DNA of 64,000 bases, from NCBI RefSeq assembly GCF_024346955.1, contig NZ_AP024883.1, positions 2,108,001-2,172,000 on the forward strand, in the 5' to 3' direction. Position 1 is the first letter of the stretch, and every line of letters begins with the position of its first letter. Both the position numbers and the translations under genes were made by a program. This document shows, one piece after another, positions 55,431-64,000 of this stretch. The notes beneath the pieces were generated by a model. It ran no database searches, was not told the origin of the DNA, and worked only from the letters and a program-made list of their open reading frames with translations. The DNA is from Vibrio mangrovi. Lineage in GTDB: Bacteria; Pseudomonadota; Gammaproteobacteria; Enterobacterales; Vibrionaceae.

Positions 55431-57365
55431 ATGAGTATATTCGACCATTTTCAAGCGCGTTATGAAGCAGCGAAGGAAGAAGAGTTATCACTACAGGATT
55501 TCTTAAAGTTATGTAAAGAAGACAAAAGTGCTTATGCCAATGCAGCTGAACGCCTATTGTTAGCGATTGGTGAGCCAAAAGTGATCGATACATCCAAAGA
55601 TCCCCGTTTGAGCCGAATTTTCTCTAACCGTGTGATCGCCCGTTACGACACATTTAAAGACTTCTACGGGATGGAAGATTCGATAGAGCAAATTGTTTCT
55701 TATCTGAAACATGCAGCTCAGGGGCTTGAAGAACGTAAACAGATTCTCTACCTGCTCGGTCCTGTTGGTGGTGGTAAATCATCACTTGCAGAAAAATTAA
55801 AATCATTAATGCAGCAGATGCCCATCTATGTTTTAACCGCCAATGGACAGCGGAGCCCCGTCAATGACCATCCATTCTGTTTGTTCGACATCAGCGAAGA
55901 CGGAGATCTACTCAAAAAAGAATACGGGATTGACCAACGCTATCTCCGAACCATTATGTCTCCATGGGCAGCAAAACGGCTCCATGAATTTGGCGGTGAC
56001 ATTACAAAATTTAAAGTAGTAAAACTACGCCCATCAATATTGGATCAGATTGCCATTGCCAAAACAGAGCCCGGTGACGAAAACAATCAGGATATTTCTT
56101 CATTAGTGGGTAAAGTCGATATCCGAAAACTGGAACATTATTCTCAGGATGATCCTGACGCTTATAGTTACTCCGGTGCACTCTGTCGTTCAAATCAGGG
56201 TCTGATGGAATTCGTTGAAATGTTTAAAGCACCAATCAAAGTGCTGCACCCGTTACTAACTGCTACACAGGAAGGTAACTATAACGGTACTGAGGGTTTA
56301 TCAGCATTGCCATTTGAAGGTATGATTCTCGCTCACTCAAATGAATCTGAGTGGCAGGCCTTCCGCAACAACAAAAACAACGAAGCATTCCTCGATCGGG
56401 TCTATATCGTCAAAGTACCTTACTGTCTGCGGGTTTCCGAAGAAGTGAAAATCTATCAGAAACTTCTGGACCACAGTGAACTGGCGCTCGCGCCCTGCTC
56501 TCCAAGCACACTGGAAACTCTGGCACAGTTTAGTGTTTTATCCCGGTTGAAAGCTCCGGAAAACTCCTCGGTCTTTTCAAAAATGCGGGTATATGACGGT
56601 GAAACACTAAAAGATACAGATCCCAAAGCCAAGAGCTATCAGGAATACCGGGATTATGCGGGTGTCGATGAAGGGATGTCTGGTCTTTCAACACGGTTTG
56701 CCTTCAAAATTCTGTCCCGCGTATTTAACTTTGATCAGACTGAAGTCGCCGCAAACCCGGTTCACCTGTTTTATGTCATTGAACAGCAAATTGAACGGGA
56801 GCAATTCCCACAAGACACCGCCGAACGGTATCTTGAATATCTGAAAGGATATCTGGTTCCACGCTATGTAGAGTTCATTGGTAAAGAAATTCAGACTGCA
56901 TATCTGGAATCCTACTCTGAATACGGACAAAATATTTTTGACCGTTATGTTACCTATGCCGACTTCTGGATTCAGGATCAGGAATATCGCGATCCAGAAA
57001 CCGGACAGTTATTTGACCGTTCAGCCTTGAATAGCGAGCTGGAAAAAATTGAAAAAACGGCTGGTATCAGTAATCCAAAAGACTTCCGTAATGAAATCGT
57101 TAACTTTGTCCTCAGAGCCAGAGCCAATAACAATGGCAAAAACCCCGTATGGACCAGTTATGAAAAACTACGGACAGTAATTGAGAAGAAAATGTTCTCT
57201 AACACTGAGGAACTATTACCGGTCATCTCTTTCAATGCAAAAACATCCTCTGAAGAACAGAGAAAACATGATGATTTCGTCGCACGGATGATGGAAAAAG
57301 GTTATACCGAGAAACAGGTACGATTGCTATCCGAGTGGTATTTACGTGTTCGTAAATCGTCATAA
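55431..57365 (+). CDS. yeaG: PrkA-family serine protein kinase (YeaG)
   Basis: 644 residues. N-terminal AAA+ domain with Walker A LGPVGGGKSS (residues 109-118) and a Walker-B-like segment around 'FDISEDGDLL', then the PrkA C-terminal domain (~395-640). YeaG has kinase activity and acts in stationary-phase/nitrogen starvation stress. AGGG lies before the ATG. In this layout yeaG-yeaH-ycgB are read in one direction, as in E. coli yeaGH plus ycgB. 196 bp separate it from yeaH. Confidence 0.93.
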   Translation: MSIFDHFQARYEAAKEEELSLQDFLKLCKEDKSAYANAAERLLLAIGEPKVIDTSKDPRLSRIFSNRVIARYDTFKDFYGMEDSIEQIVSYLKHAAQGLEERKQILYLLGPVGGGKSSLAEKLKSLMQQMPIYVLTANGQRSPVNDHPFCLFDISEDGDLLKKEYGIDQRYLRTIMSPWAAKRLHEFGGDITKFKVVKLRPSILDQIAIAKTEPGDENNQDISSLVGKVDIRKLEHYSQDDPDAYSYSGALCRSNQGLMEFVEMFKAPIKVLHPLLTATQEGNYNGTEGLSALPFEGMILAHSNESEWQAFRNNKNNEAFLDRVYIVKVPYCLRVSEEVKIYQKLLDHSELALAPCSPSTLETLAQFSVLSRLKAPENSSVFSKMRVYDGETLKDTDPKAKSYQEYRDYAGVDEGMSGLSTRFAFKILSRVFNFDQTEVAANPVHLFYVIEQQIEREQFPQDTAERYLEYLKGYLVPRYVEFIGKEIQTAYLESYSEYGQNIFDRYVTYADFWIQDQEYRDPETGQLFDRSALNSELEKIEKTAGISNPKDFRNEIVNFVLRARANNNGKNPVWTSYEKLRTVIEKKMFSNTEELLPVISFNAKTSSEEQRKHDDFVARMMEKGYTEKQVRLLSEWYLRVRKSS

Positions 57366-57401
57366 ATAGTCTGCACCATAAACCTGGTGCTGTAGGAGGC
57401 A

Positions 57402-57432
57402 AACTTCAGGTGAAGTTACTTCAAGATGAAGT
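57402..57432. promoter_or_regulatory. Two abutting palindromes between yeaG and yeaH
   Basis: AACTTCAGGTGAAGTT (57402-57417, 7-bp arms) is immediately followed by ACTTCAAGATGAAGT (57418-57432, 6-bp arms). Both share ACTTCA/TGAAGT arms, so they look like a double operator or a pair of short hairpins. Function not known. Confidence 0.45.
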
Positions 57433-57561
57433 TATTTTATGGAGTGTTGTAAGCAAACCTTGCTCACAGCCTCCTCTGCTTCCATTCCGGGGAAAACCGG
57501 TCAACAGCTCATAAACATGACTAGAGCTGTTGTTCGGCGATGTTAAGGAAAGGGGATATTC

Positions 57562-58836
57562 ATGGCGCAATTTATTGACAGAAGATTAAACGGTAAAAAT
57601 AAGAGTGCAGTGAATCGCCAGCGTTTTCTGCGCCGCCATAAGCAGCAAATCAAAGAATCGATCGCAGACGCGGTGAACCGTCGCTCCATTACCAATACCG
57701 AATCCGGGGAAGATGTAACAATTCCCAGTAAAGACATCAAAGAGCCAGTATTTCATCAGGGAAAAGGCGGACTAAAAGAACGAGTGCACCCCGGAAATGA
57801 CCAGTTCATTACCGGAGATAAGATTGACCGTCCACAGGAAGGCGGTGGCGGTGGCGGTGGTGCCGGCCAGGGAGATGCCAGTGCTGACGGCGAAGGCAAT
57901 GACGACTTTGTTTTCCAGATATCCAAAGATGAATATCTTGATATTCTGTTCGATGATTTAGCACTGCCCAATCTGAAAAAACGGCAAATCAATAAAATCA
58001 CCGAATGGAAGACTCATCGGGCCGGTTATCAGACCGCGGGTGTACCTGCCAATATTTCAGTTGTTCGTTCCCTACAACAGTCTCTGGCGAGAAGAACAGC
58101 CATGACTGCAGGGAAACGCCGCTTACTCCATGAACTGGAGGAGGAACTGGAAAACATCCAGAATTTAGAACCAGCTCAGCCGTTGGAAGAAAAGCGCCTG
58201 CAACAGGAAATCATGGATATCCGCAAAAAGATTGAGCAGGTGCCATTCATTGATACCTTTGACTTACGCTATAAAAATTACGAAAAACGCCCGATTCCTT
58301 CCAGTCAGGCCGTCATGTTTTGTCTGATGGATGTTTCTGGCTCGATGGATCAGGCTACGAAAGACATTGCCAAACGTTTTTATGTCCTGCTTTATCTGTT
58401 TTTAACCCGTACTTATAAGAATGTAGAGGTCGTTTTCATCCGCCATCATACTCAGGCAAAAGAAGTTGATGAACATGAATTTTTCTACTCTCAGGAAACC
58501 GGTGGAACCATCGTATCCAGTGCACTCAAACTGATGCATGAGATCATTGAGGATCGTTATCCGCTCAGCCAGTGGAACATCTATGCAGCTCAGGCATCCG
58601 ATGGGGATAACTGGGCCGATGATTCACCCCGTTGTCATTCAATACTCGCCGAAAACTTACTACCAAGCTGTCAATACTACGCATACATTGAGATTACGCG
58701 TCGTTCTCATCAGACACTCTGGCACGAATATGAGAAATTGCAGACAAGTTTTGAAAACTTTGCAATGAAAAATATTCAGTCAGTGGATGATATTTTCCCT
58801 GTGTTCAGGGAATTGTTTCACAAAGAAACAGCTTAG
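57562..58836 (+). CDS. yeaH: YeaH (DUF444) von Willebrand-like protein
   Basis: 424 residues. A glycine-rich tract ([11 protein letters not shown], ~93-105) precedes a VWA-like fold with a MIDAS-type DVSGSMD at residues 257-263. DUF444 proteins pair with PrkA kinases and SpoVR proteins. AAGG lies before the ATG. 13 nt upstream of ycgB, so they are co-transcribed. It is thought to work with PrkA in stress responses; partner or substrate unknown. Confidence 0.93.
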   Translation: MAQFIDRRLNGKNKSAVNRQRFLRRHKQQIKESIADAVNRRSITNTESGEDVTIPSKDIKEPVFHQGKGGLKERVHPGNDQFITGDKIDRPQEGGGGGGGAGQGDASADGEGNDDFVFQISKDEYLDILFDDLALPNLKKRQINKITEWKTHRAGYQTAGVPANISVVRSLQQSLARRTAMTAGKRRLLHELEEELENIQNLEPAQPLEEKRLQQEIMDIRKKIEQVPFIDTFDLRYKNYEKRPIPSSQAVMFCLMDVSGSMDQATKDIAKRFYVLLYLFLTRTYKNVEVVFIRHHTQAKEVDEHEFFYSQETGGTIVSSALKLMHEIIEDRYPLSQWNIYAAQASDGDNWADDSPRCHSILAENLLPSCQYYAYIEITRRSHQTLWHEYEKLQTSFENFAMKNIQSVDDIFPVFRELFHKETA

Positions 58837-58849
58837 GAGGGACTTCTGA

Positions 58850-60400
58850 ATGGTAGCAAAAACAAAGTCAGTATCTGATAAGCAACAGAGTAAACGCCTA
58901 CCGGATGGACCGGACTGGACCTTTGATTTACTCGAGCGCTATCACACAGAGATCAAACGCGTTGCAGAGCATTATCGGCTGGACACTTATCCGAGTCAGA
59001 TAGAAGTTATTACTTCCGAGCAGATGATGGATGCTTATTCAAGCATCGGAATGCCCATTAATTATAACCACTGGTCCTTCGGGAAAAAATTCATTCAGAC
59101 AGAACAAGGGTATAAGCACGGTCAGATGGGACTGGCATACGAGATTGTCATCAACTCTGACCCTTGTATCGCTTATCTCATGGAAGAAAATACTGTCACC
59201 ATGCAAGCACTGGTCATGGCTCATGCCAGCTACGGGCACAATTCATTCTTTAAAGGTAACTATTTGTTCCAGACCTGGACGGATGCCAGCTCCATTATCG
59301 ATTACCTGCTCTTTGCAAAGAACTACATCAGTGGATGTGAAGAAAAATACGGTGTTACTGAAGTTGAGGATATATTAGACTCCTGTCATGCATTGATGAA
59401 CTTTGGTGTTGACCGGTATAAAAGACCGGAAAAAATATCGATTACTGAGGAAAAAATTCGTCAGGAGCAGCGTGAAGCCTACTTACAGTCTCAGGTAAAC
59501 GAACTGTGGAAAACACTACCAAAATCCAAAGAAAAATCTGAGGATGAGAAAATTCGTTTCCCTAGTGAACCTCAGGAAAATATTCTCTATTTCATCGAAA
59601 AACACGCACCTTTACTGGAGCCATGGCAACGGGAAATTGTCCGGATTGTCCGAAAAATCAGCCAGTATTTTTATCCTCAGAAACAGACTCAGGTCATGAA
59701 CGAAGGGTGGGCTACATTCTGGCACTACACCATTCTGAATCATCTCTATGATGAAGGACTTGTCTCGGAAAAATTCATTCTCGAGTTTCTCCATAGTCAC
59801 ACCAGTGTTGTCGCTCAGCCGCCATACAACAGCCCCTATTACAGTGGTATCAACCCCTATGCACTTGGATTTGCGATGTTCAAGGATATTCAGCGAATTT
59901 GTCAGGAACCGACTGAGGAAGATAAAGAATGGTTCCCGGATCTGGCCGGAACTGACTGGCTGGATGCTGTTCATTTTGCAATGAAAAATTTCAAAGACGA
60001 AAGCTTTATCAGTCAGTATCTGTCACCAAAACTCATCCGGGATTTCAAACTTTTTGCTATCACGGATGATGACCGGAAAAACTTCATTGAAGTCAGTGCA
60101 ATTCACGATGAGTCAGGTTATCAGCAAGTCAGAGAAAAACTCGCAGCACAGTATAATCTGAGTAACATCGAACCTAATATTCAGGTTTACAGTGTGGATG
60201 TACGTGGTGATCGCTCTCTGACACTACAGTATATTCCTCATGATCGTATTCCTCTCGATCCTAGCTATGAGGAGGTGTTAAAACACATGCATCGCCTGTG
60301 GGGATTTGATGTCATTTTAGAAGAAGTTAAAGATACCGGAAGGCGGGAACGACTGGCGATCTGCCCGACAAAAGACTTACCTGCGCATTCAACTCCCTGA
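58850..60400 (+). CDS. ycgB: SpoVR family protein (YcgB)
   Basis: 516 residues. Core SpoVR wording: 'YPSQIEVITSEQMMDAYSSIGMP', NHWSFGKKF, AHASYGHNSFFKGNYLF, 'NEGWATFWHYTILN' (with a zincin-like E-x-x-H…H pattern) and 'SPYYSGINPYALGFAMF'. Function is uncertain; the E. coli protein is YcgB. Third gene of the prkA-yeaH-spoVR trio. GGAGG precedes the ATG. A strong terminator follows. Confidence 0.95.
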   Translation: MVAKTKSVSDKQQSKRLPDGPDWTFDLLERYHTEIKRVAEHYRLDTYPSQIEVITSEQMMDAYSSIGMPINYNHWSFGKKFIQTEQGYKHGQMGLAYEIVINSDPCIAYLMEENTVTMQALVMAHASYGHNSFFKGNYLFQTWTDASSIIDYLLFAKNYISGCEEKYGVTEVEDILDSCHALMNFGVDRYKRPEKISITEEKIRQEQREAYLQSQVNELWKTLPKSKEKSEDEKIRFPSEPQENILYFIEKHAPLLEPWQREIVRIVRKISQYFYPQKQTQVMNEGWATFWHYTILNHLYDEGLVSEKFILEFLHSHTSVVAQPPYNSPYYSGINPYALGFAMFKDIQRICQEPTEEDKEWFPDLAGTDWLDAVHFAMKNFKDESFISQYLSPKLIRDFKLFAITDDDRKNFIEVSAIHDESGYQQVREKLAAQYNLSNIEPNIQVYSVDVRGDRSLTLQYIPHDRIPLDPSYEEVLKHMHRLWGFDVILEEVKDTGRRERLAICPTKDLPAHSTP

Positions 60401-60420
60401 CAACAAAAGTGGCTAAGTAA

Positions 60421-60451
60421 AAACGGATGGGTTCGCCCATCCGTTTCTTTT
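60421..60451. terminator. Terminator between ycgB and kdsB
   Basis: AAACGGATGGG and CCCATCCGTTT form an 11-bp stem closed by a TTCG tetraloop and followed by CTTTT, between convergent genes. Confidence 0.9.
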
Positions 60452-60480
60452 CACCGTGCTGAGCTGATTCAAAGAGTTAC

Positions 60481-61242
60481 TCAGTTATTTCTGGCAACGA
60501 GTGCCCGAAGCTGTTCGAGATCCTTTTCAGTATCAACACCAATCGGTGGTGTCTCAAGTGCGACACCAACATGGATTTTTTCCCCATACCAAAGAACCCG
60601 AAGCTGTTCCAGGCATTCGATTTTCTCCAACTGACTCGGTTCCCAGTGGATATAAGTCTGAATGAACCCGGCCCGATAAGCATAGATCCCGATATGACGT
60701 AGTAATGGGGAGTGTATTTCCGGAGCCTGCTGGCAATAGCTATCCCGATCCCAGGGAATCGTAGCCCGACTAAAATAAAGCGCATATCCCTGATGATCGG
60801 TCACCACTTTAACAGCATTAGGGTTAAAAACCTCTTCCGGGTCAGTAATCTCAACAGCAAGTGTTGCCATTGGTGCCTCATGGTTTGCCAGATTTTCGGC
60901 AACCTGAGTAATAATTGCCGGAGGGATCAATGGCTCGTCTCCCTGAACATTAACCACAATGTGGTCGTCCGGTATCGACAGTTTCCGGACAACCTCCGCC
61001 AACCGTTCCGTACCGGACTCATGCTGGGAACCTGTCATGCAGACTTGTCCGCCAAACCCTTTGACAACCTGTGCAATTCTCTCATCATCAGTTGCAACCA
61101 CAACCTGCTCGGCTCCTGACTGAATTGCCTGCTCATAAACACGTTGCACCATGGTTTTGCCACCAATATCTACTAGTGGCTTCCCAGGTAATCGTGATGA
61201 CTGATAACGTGCAGGAATCACCACTGTATAAGCAGTAGTCAT
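60481..61242 (-). CDS. kdsB: 3-deoxy-manno-octulosonate cytidylyltransferase
   Basis: 253 residues. N-terminal nucleotide-binding motif [16 protein letters not shown], then '[12 protein letters not shown]' with the metal-binding Asp, and '[12 protein letters not shown]'. KdsB makes CMP-KDO for LPS. ATG at 61242 overlaps the ycaR stop by one base (TGATGA), coupling the genes. Last gene of the msbA-lpxK-ycaR-kdsB cluster. Confidence 0.97.
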   Translation of the reverse strand: MTTAYTVVIPARYQSSRLPGKPLVDIGGKTMVQRVYEQAIQSGAEQVVVATDDERIAQVVKGFGGQVCMTGSQHESGTERLAEVVRKLSIPDDHIVVNVQGDEPLIPPAIITQVAENLANHEAPMATLAVEITDPEEVFNPNAVKVVTDHQGYALYFSRATIPWDRDSYCQQAPEIHSPLLRHIGIYAYRAGFIQTYIHWEPSQLEKIECLEQLRVLWYGEKIHVGVALETPPIGVDTEKDLEQLRALVARNN

Positions 61243-61421
61243 CAGTGTCCCTCATCCATCGACATTGTACGTGCTTCTGGCTCCAGTAGGACTGGAATTC
61301 CCTCTTTAATAGGATATGCAAGCCGGTCAAATTTACAAATCAGCTCTTGTTGCTCCTTATCATAGGTAAGCTTTCCTTTACATACCGGGCAGGCAACAAT
61401 TTCAAGCAGACGATGATCCAT
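61242..61421 (-). CDS. ycaR: Trm112/YcaR family zinc-ribbon-like small protein
   Basis: 59 residues: starts [20 protein letters not shown] and continues through [21 protein letters not shown]. Trm112-like proteins usually have four cysteines; here CPVC is kept, with another Cys in ELICKF. Start chosen at the ATG with GAGG upstream; a longer reading to 61520 lies inside lpxK. Overlaps lpxK by 20 nt and kdsB by 1 nt. In E. coli it is ycaR, of unknown function. Confidence 0.9.
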   Translation of the reverse strand: MDHRLLEIVACPVCKGKLTYDKEQQELICKFDRLAYPIKEGIPVLLEPEARTMSMDEGH

Positions 61422-62409
61422 ACTGTTCAATAACCTCTTCGATTGATCGTAATATTTTTTGTTCATCCATAGGCCGGAATGTGGCGGACACAGGCAAATA
61501 CCACCAGTTTTCTTTTGCAAACGAACGACATTTCACTGCATCTTTTTCCGTCATAATAATGTGTTCAGCTTCCTGAGAAAGCCCTTCAATATCACTGGAA
61601 CTATATTGATAATGATCGGCAAACTCTCTGGTCGCAACCAGAGATGCACCTAATTGAGATAGTGTTTGAAAAAAACGGGACGGGTTTCCAATTCCGGCCA
61701 CAGCACTCAACCGGTTCAATTGCTTCACATCTTTCCGTATACCGGAACAAAGGTTAACTGCTTGCTGGGGAGCCAGAGTCATGGGAATTTCATCGGATCC
61801 CGGCTCACCACCATTCGTAATCACAAAATCGACCGTTTCCAACCGATGCAGAGACTCGCGTAACGGGCCATAAGGGATAAACTGCTGGTTACCAAAACGC
61901 CGTTGTCCATCTACAACAACAATTTCAACATCCCGCTCCAGAGCATAATGCTGCAAACCGTCATCTGCTACAACCACATTCACCCCCTGGCTCAACAATG
62001 CTTTGACCGCATCGGCACGCCGTGGGGCAACGGCAACAGGAGCACCTGTCCGCTGATATATCAGTTTCGGCTCATCACCACAGTGCTCTACCGGTGTATC
62101 TTGCTTAAGCAATAAAGGATATTGCGGCGCTTTCCCACCATAGCCACGGGAAATCACACCAGGTGTCATGCCCATCTGTTGCAGAGCTTCCACCAGCCAG
62201 ACAACAATAGGCGTTTTCCCATTACCGCCAGCAGTAATATTACCAACAACAATCACTGGAACCGGAGCCCGGTATGTTGCCTTCCGTCCCTGTTGATATG
62301 CTTTCTTTCTTGATTCACTAACCACACGATACAAACGACTCAATGGCCACAAAACAGGAGCCAGGAATTTACCGATGAGATGATTTGTAAACCAGATCTT
62401 TTCAATCAC
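61402..62409 (-). CDS. lpxK: Tetraacyldisaccharide 4'-kinase LpxK
   Basis: 335 residues. An N-terminal membrane-associated helix ([14 protein letters not shown]) and the Walker A-like '[13 protein letters not shown]' (~56-68), then '[12 protein letters not shown]' and the '[25 protein letters not shown]' segment with the catalytic Asp. LpxK phosphorylates the disaccharide precursor of lipid A. It starts 3 nt after msbA ends, as in E. coli msbA-lpxK. Confidence 0.97.
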   Translation of the reverse strand: MIEKIWFTNHLIGKFLAPVLWPLSRLYRVVSESRKKAYQQGRKATYRAPVPVIVVGNITAGGNGKTPIVVWLVEALQQMGMTPGVISRGYGGKAPQYPLLLKQDTPVEHCGDEPKLIYQRTGAPVAVAPRRADAVKALLSQGVNVVVADDGLQHYALERDVEIVVVDGQRRFGNQQFIPYGPLRESLHRLETVDFVITNGGEPGSDEIPMTLAPQQAVNLCSGIRKDVKQLNRLSAVAGIGNPSRFFQTLSQLGASLVATREFADHYQYSSSDIEGLSQEAEHIIMTEKDAVKCRSFAKENWWYLPVSATFRPMDEQKILRSIEEVIEQYGSSSA

Positions 62410-62412
62410 AAT

Positions 62413-64000
62413 TTAATTGCCAAACTGAGTGCGATACAATTGTGCATAAGCACCACCTTTATCAAGCAATGTCAGATGATGCCCTCTTTCGATAACCTCA
62501 CCTTCATCAATTACCAGAATCTCATTCGCTTCTTCAATAGTTGAGAGTCGATGTGCAATCACTAACACAGTTTTGTTTTTCTGTAATTCGGCTAACGCAT
62601 CCTGAATTGCCCGTTCGGATTCCGTATCCAGTGCCGAAGTCGCTTCATCCAGAATCAGGACCGGAGCATCTCTGAGTAAGGCCCGGGCAATTGCGATTCT
62701 CTGTCGCTGACCTCCCGACAGGCTGGCCCCATTCTCTCCAATGAGAGTATCCAGGCCTGCTGGCATATTCTGAATAAATTCCATCGCATGTGCCTGACGC
62801 GCTGCGTACTCAATTTGTTCCCGGGTGTAACTTCCTTCAGCAGCATAGGCAATATTATTTGCAATTGTATCGTTAAACAGGTGAACATTTTGCGACACCA
62901 GAGCAAAATGCTTTCTGAGGTTCGTCAGTTTATAGTCACGAAGATCCTGTCCGTCTAACAGGATTTCCCCACTATCAACATCATAAAAACGGGTAAACAG
63001 GTTAGCAATCGTGCTTTTTCCTGAACCGGAACGCCCCACCAGAGCAACCGTACTTCCCGGTTGTATGGTAAAAGAAATATGAGAAAGGGCTGGTTTCTCT
63101 TTACCCTTATAGGTAAATGACACATCATTTACCTGAACCTCTCCTTTCACTGAGTCTGCTTCATAATGGCCGGTATCTTTTTCTGTTTCCAGATCGATAA
63201 AAGCAAATAGCGTCTGACTGGCAGCCATTCCACGCTGAAAATCGGAAGTCACATTCGTTAAGGCTTTCAATGGCCGCATCAGGCCGAACATTGCAGAAAA
63301 AACGACAGTAAATGTTCCGGGAGTCAGCTCTGATCGGATTGAGTCAACGCTTGCTAAAAACAACACAGTAACCAGTGCCACTGAGGCAATAATCTGAATG
63401 ACCGGATTGGCAATTGCCTGAGCCGCAACCAGCTTCATCGTCTGCTGACGCATTCTGTTACTAACATCATCAAAGCGCTTACACTCAACATCATGACCGC
63501 CATAACTTAAGACGACTTTATGCCCTTTCAGCATCTGTTCAGCAGAAGAAGTCACCTGTCCCATCGCATCCTGCATATTCTTTGAAATTTTCCGGAAACG
63601 TTTCGAGACAACCCGAATAGCCAAAGCAACGACAGGAGCGACAACAATCAGAACCAGTGACAACTGCCAGCTATTCCAGAACATCAACGCCAGGAGCCCG
63701 ACAATACTTGCCCCTTCCCTGACAATACTCACCAACGCCCGGCTGGTTGCGCCTGCAACCTGCTCTGTATCATAGGTAATCCGCGACAACAACCCGCCGG
63801 TTGACTCCTGATCAAAAAAGCTGACAGGCATATGCATGAAATGGTTAAAGATTTTACGCCGCATCATCATCACAACATGTCCGGACACCCAGCTCAGACA
63901 ATAAGATGAAACAAATCCACTACCTCCCCGAATCAACATCATCACTAAAATGATGAATGGAAGCATTTTCAGAAAATTGGATTCCGCAGAACCAAAACCT
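62413..64000 (-). CDS. msbA: Lipid A flippase MsbA (5' end beyond the window)
   Basis: The frame is open through the right edge at 64000; about 528 residues are visible and about 50-60 are missing. Transmembrane helices (~to residue 280 of the visible part) precede the ATPase with Walker [14 protein letters not shown], signature [15 protein letters not shown], Walker [13 protein letters not shown] and H-loop AHRLST. It flips lipid A-core across the inner membrane and also exports drugs. First of msbA-lpxK-ycaR-kdsB in transcription order. Confidence 0.97.
   Translation of the reverse strand, partial: GFGSAESNFLKMLPFIILVMMLIRGGSGFVSSYCLSWVSGHVVMMMRRKIFNHFMHMPVSFFDQESTGGLLSRITYDTEQVAGATSRALVSIVREGASIVGLLALMFWNSWQLSLVLIVVAPVVALAIRVVSKRFRKISKNMQDAMGQVTSSAEQMLKGHKVVLSYGGHDVECKRFDDVSNRMRQQTMKLVAAQAIANPVIQIIASVALVTVLFLASVDSIRSELTPGTFTVVFSAMFGLMRPLKALTNVTSDFQRGMAASQTLFAFIDLETEKDTGHYEADSVKGEVQVNDVSFTYKGKEKPALSHISFTIQPGSTVALVGRSGSGKSTIANLFTRFYDVDSGEILLDGQDLRDYKLTNLRKHFALVSQNVHLFNDTIANNIAYAAEGSYTREQIEYAARQAHAMEFIQNMPAGLDTLIGENGASLSGGQRQRIAIARALLRDAPVLILDEATSALDTESERAIQDALAELQKNKTVLVIAHRLSTIEEANEILVIDEGEVIERGHHLTLLDKGGAYAQLYRTQFGN

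Noticed and set aside
57841..57900. G-rich tract in yeaH as a G-quadruplex or repeat
   Set aside because: It encodes the glycine-rich linker of the DUF444 protein and varies like codons do.
1..64000. CRISPR array, toxin-antitoxin or restriction-modification locus
   Set aside because: No regularly spaced repeats or recognisable Cas, restriction or methylase motifs were seen in any frame.

Overview
The window is a gammaproteobacterial chromosome segment that looks like Vibrio. The supports are gene order and protein similarity (ruvC-ruvA-ruvB, ybgC-tolQRAB-pal-cpoB, cydAB-cydX-ybgE, yeaG-yeaH-ycgB, dinG, priC-ybaM, pflB/pflA, an OmpU-like porin) and two degenerate attC sites resembling the ~120-bp repeats of Vibrio chromosomal integrons. 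The species cannot be fixed from the sequence alone.

Layout. 1-13 kb is mostly accessory: the tail of an MdlB-type ABC exporter, a NifX-like His-rich protein beside a DUF134 DNA-binding protein, an AT-rich GT9 glycosyltransferase, a secreted GH31 glucosidase with a C-terminal CBM20, an AT-rich desert of about 1 kb, a secreted M35 metalloprotease, a DUF2167/M50 membrane pair, and an M23 peptidase whose 3' end overlaps a bactofilin gene. 13-19.5 kb is the most disturbed part: a NYN-domain protein, a GT1 glycosyltransferase, a lipoprotein, a truncated aspartate racemase fused to an attC-like site, a TPR protein, a probable group II intron 3' remnant, an inverted-repeat element, an endonuclease V pseudogene, an RNase T2, a nucleotidyltransferase fragment and a tRNA-Ser(GGA). 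From 19.7 kb onward the genes are mostly conserved core: alaE, a UPF0149 gene, nadA, the Tol-Pal envelope machine, cytochrome bd oxidase, the Holliday-junction resolvasome, cysS, ppiB, lpxH, an HDOD/degenerate-EAL protein, ychJ, a DUF2057 protein, a porin, dinG, a TSUP permease, priC, ybaM, xthA, an artPIQM-type amino-acid importer, pflB and pflA separated by an inverted chemoreceptor gene, yfbU, the prkA-yeaH-spoVR stress operon, and kdsB-ycaR-lpxK-msbA running off the right edge.

Functional themes. Several genes serve the envelope: lipid A/KDO supply and export (lpxH, lpxK, kdsB, msbA), Tol-Pal constriction, the porin, and M23 plus bactofilin. Low-oxygen metabolism is represented by cydAB, preceded by an exact FNR-type palindrome, and by pflB with its activase pflA. 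Secreted depolymerases (GH31-CBM20, M35 protease, RNase T2) suggest scavenging of polysaccharide, protein and RNA.

I found no CRISPR array, no complete insertion sequence, no integrase gene and no obvious defence system. The most interesting region is the eroded mobile-element junction at 15.9-17.5 kb, where integron attC scars, a group II intron tail, a short inverted-repeat element and a deleted nfi gene are stacked within 1.6 kb.
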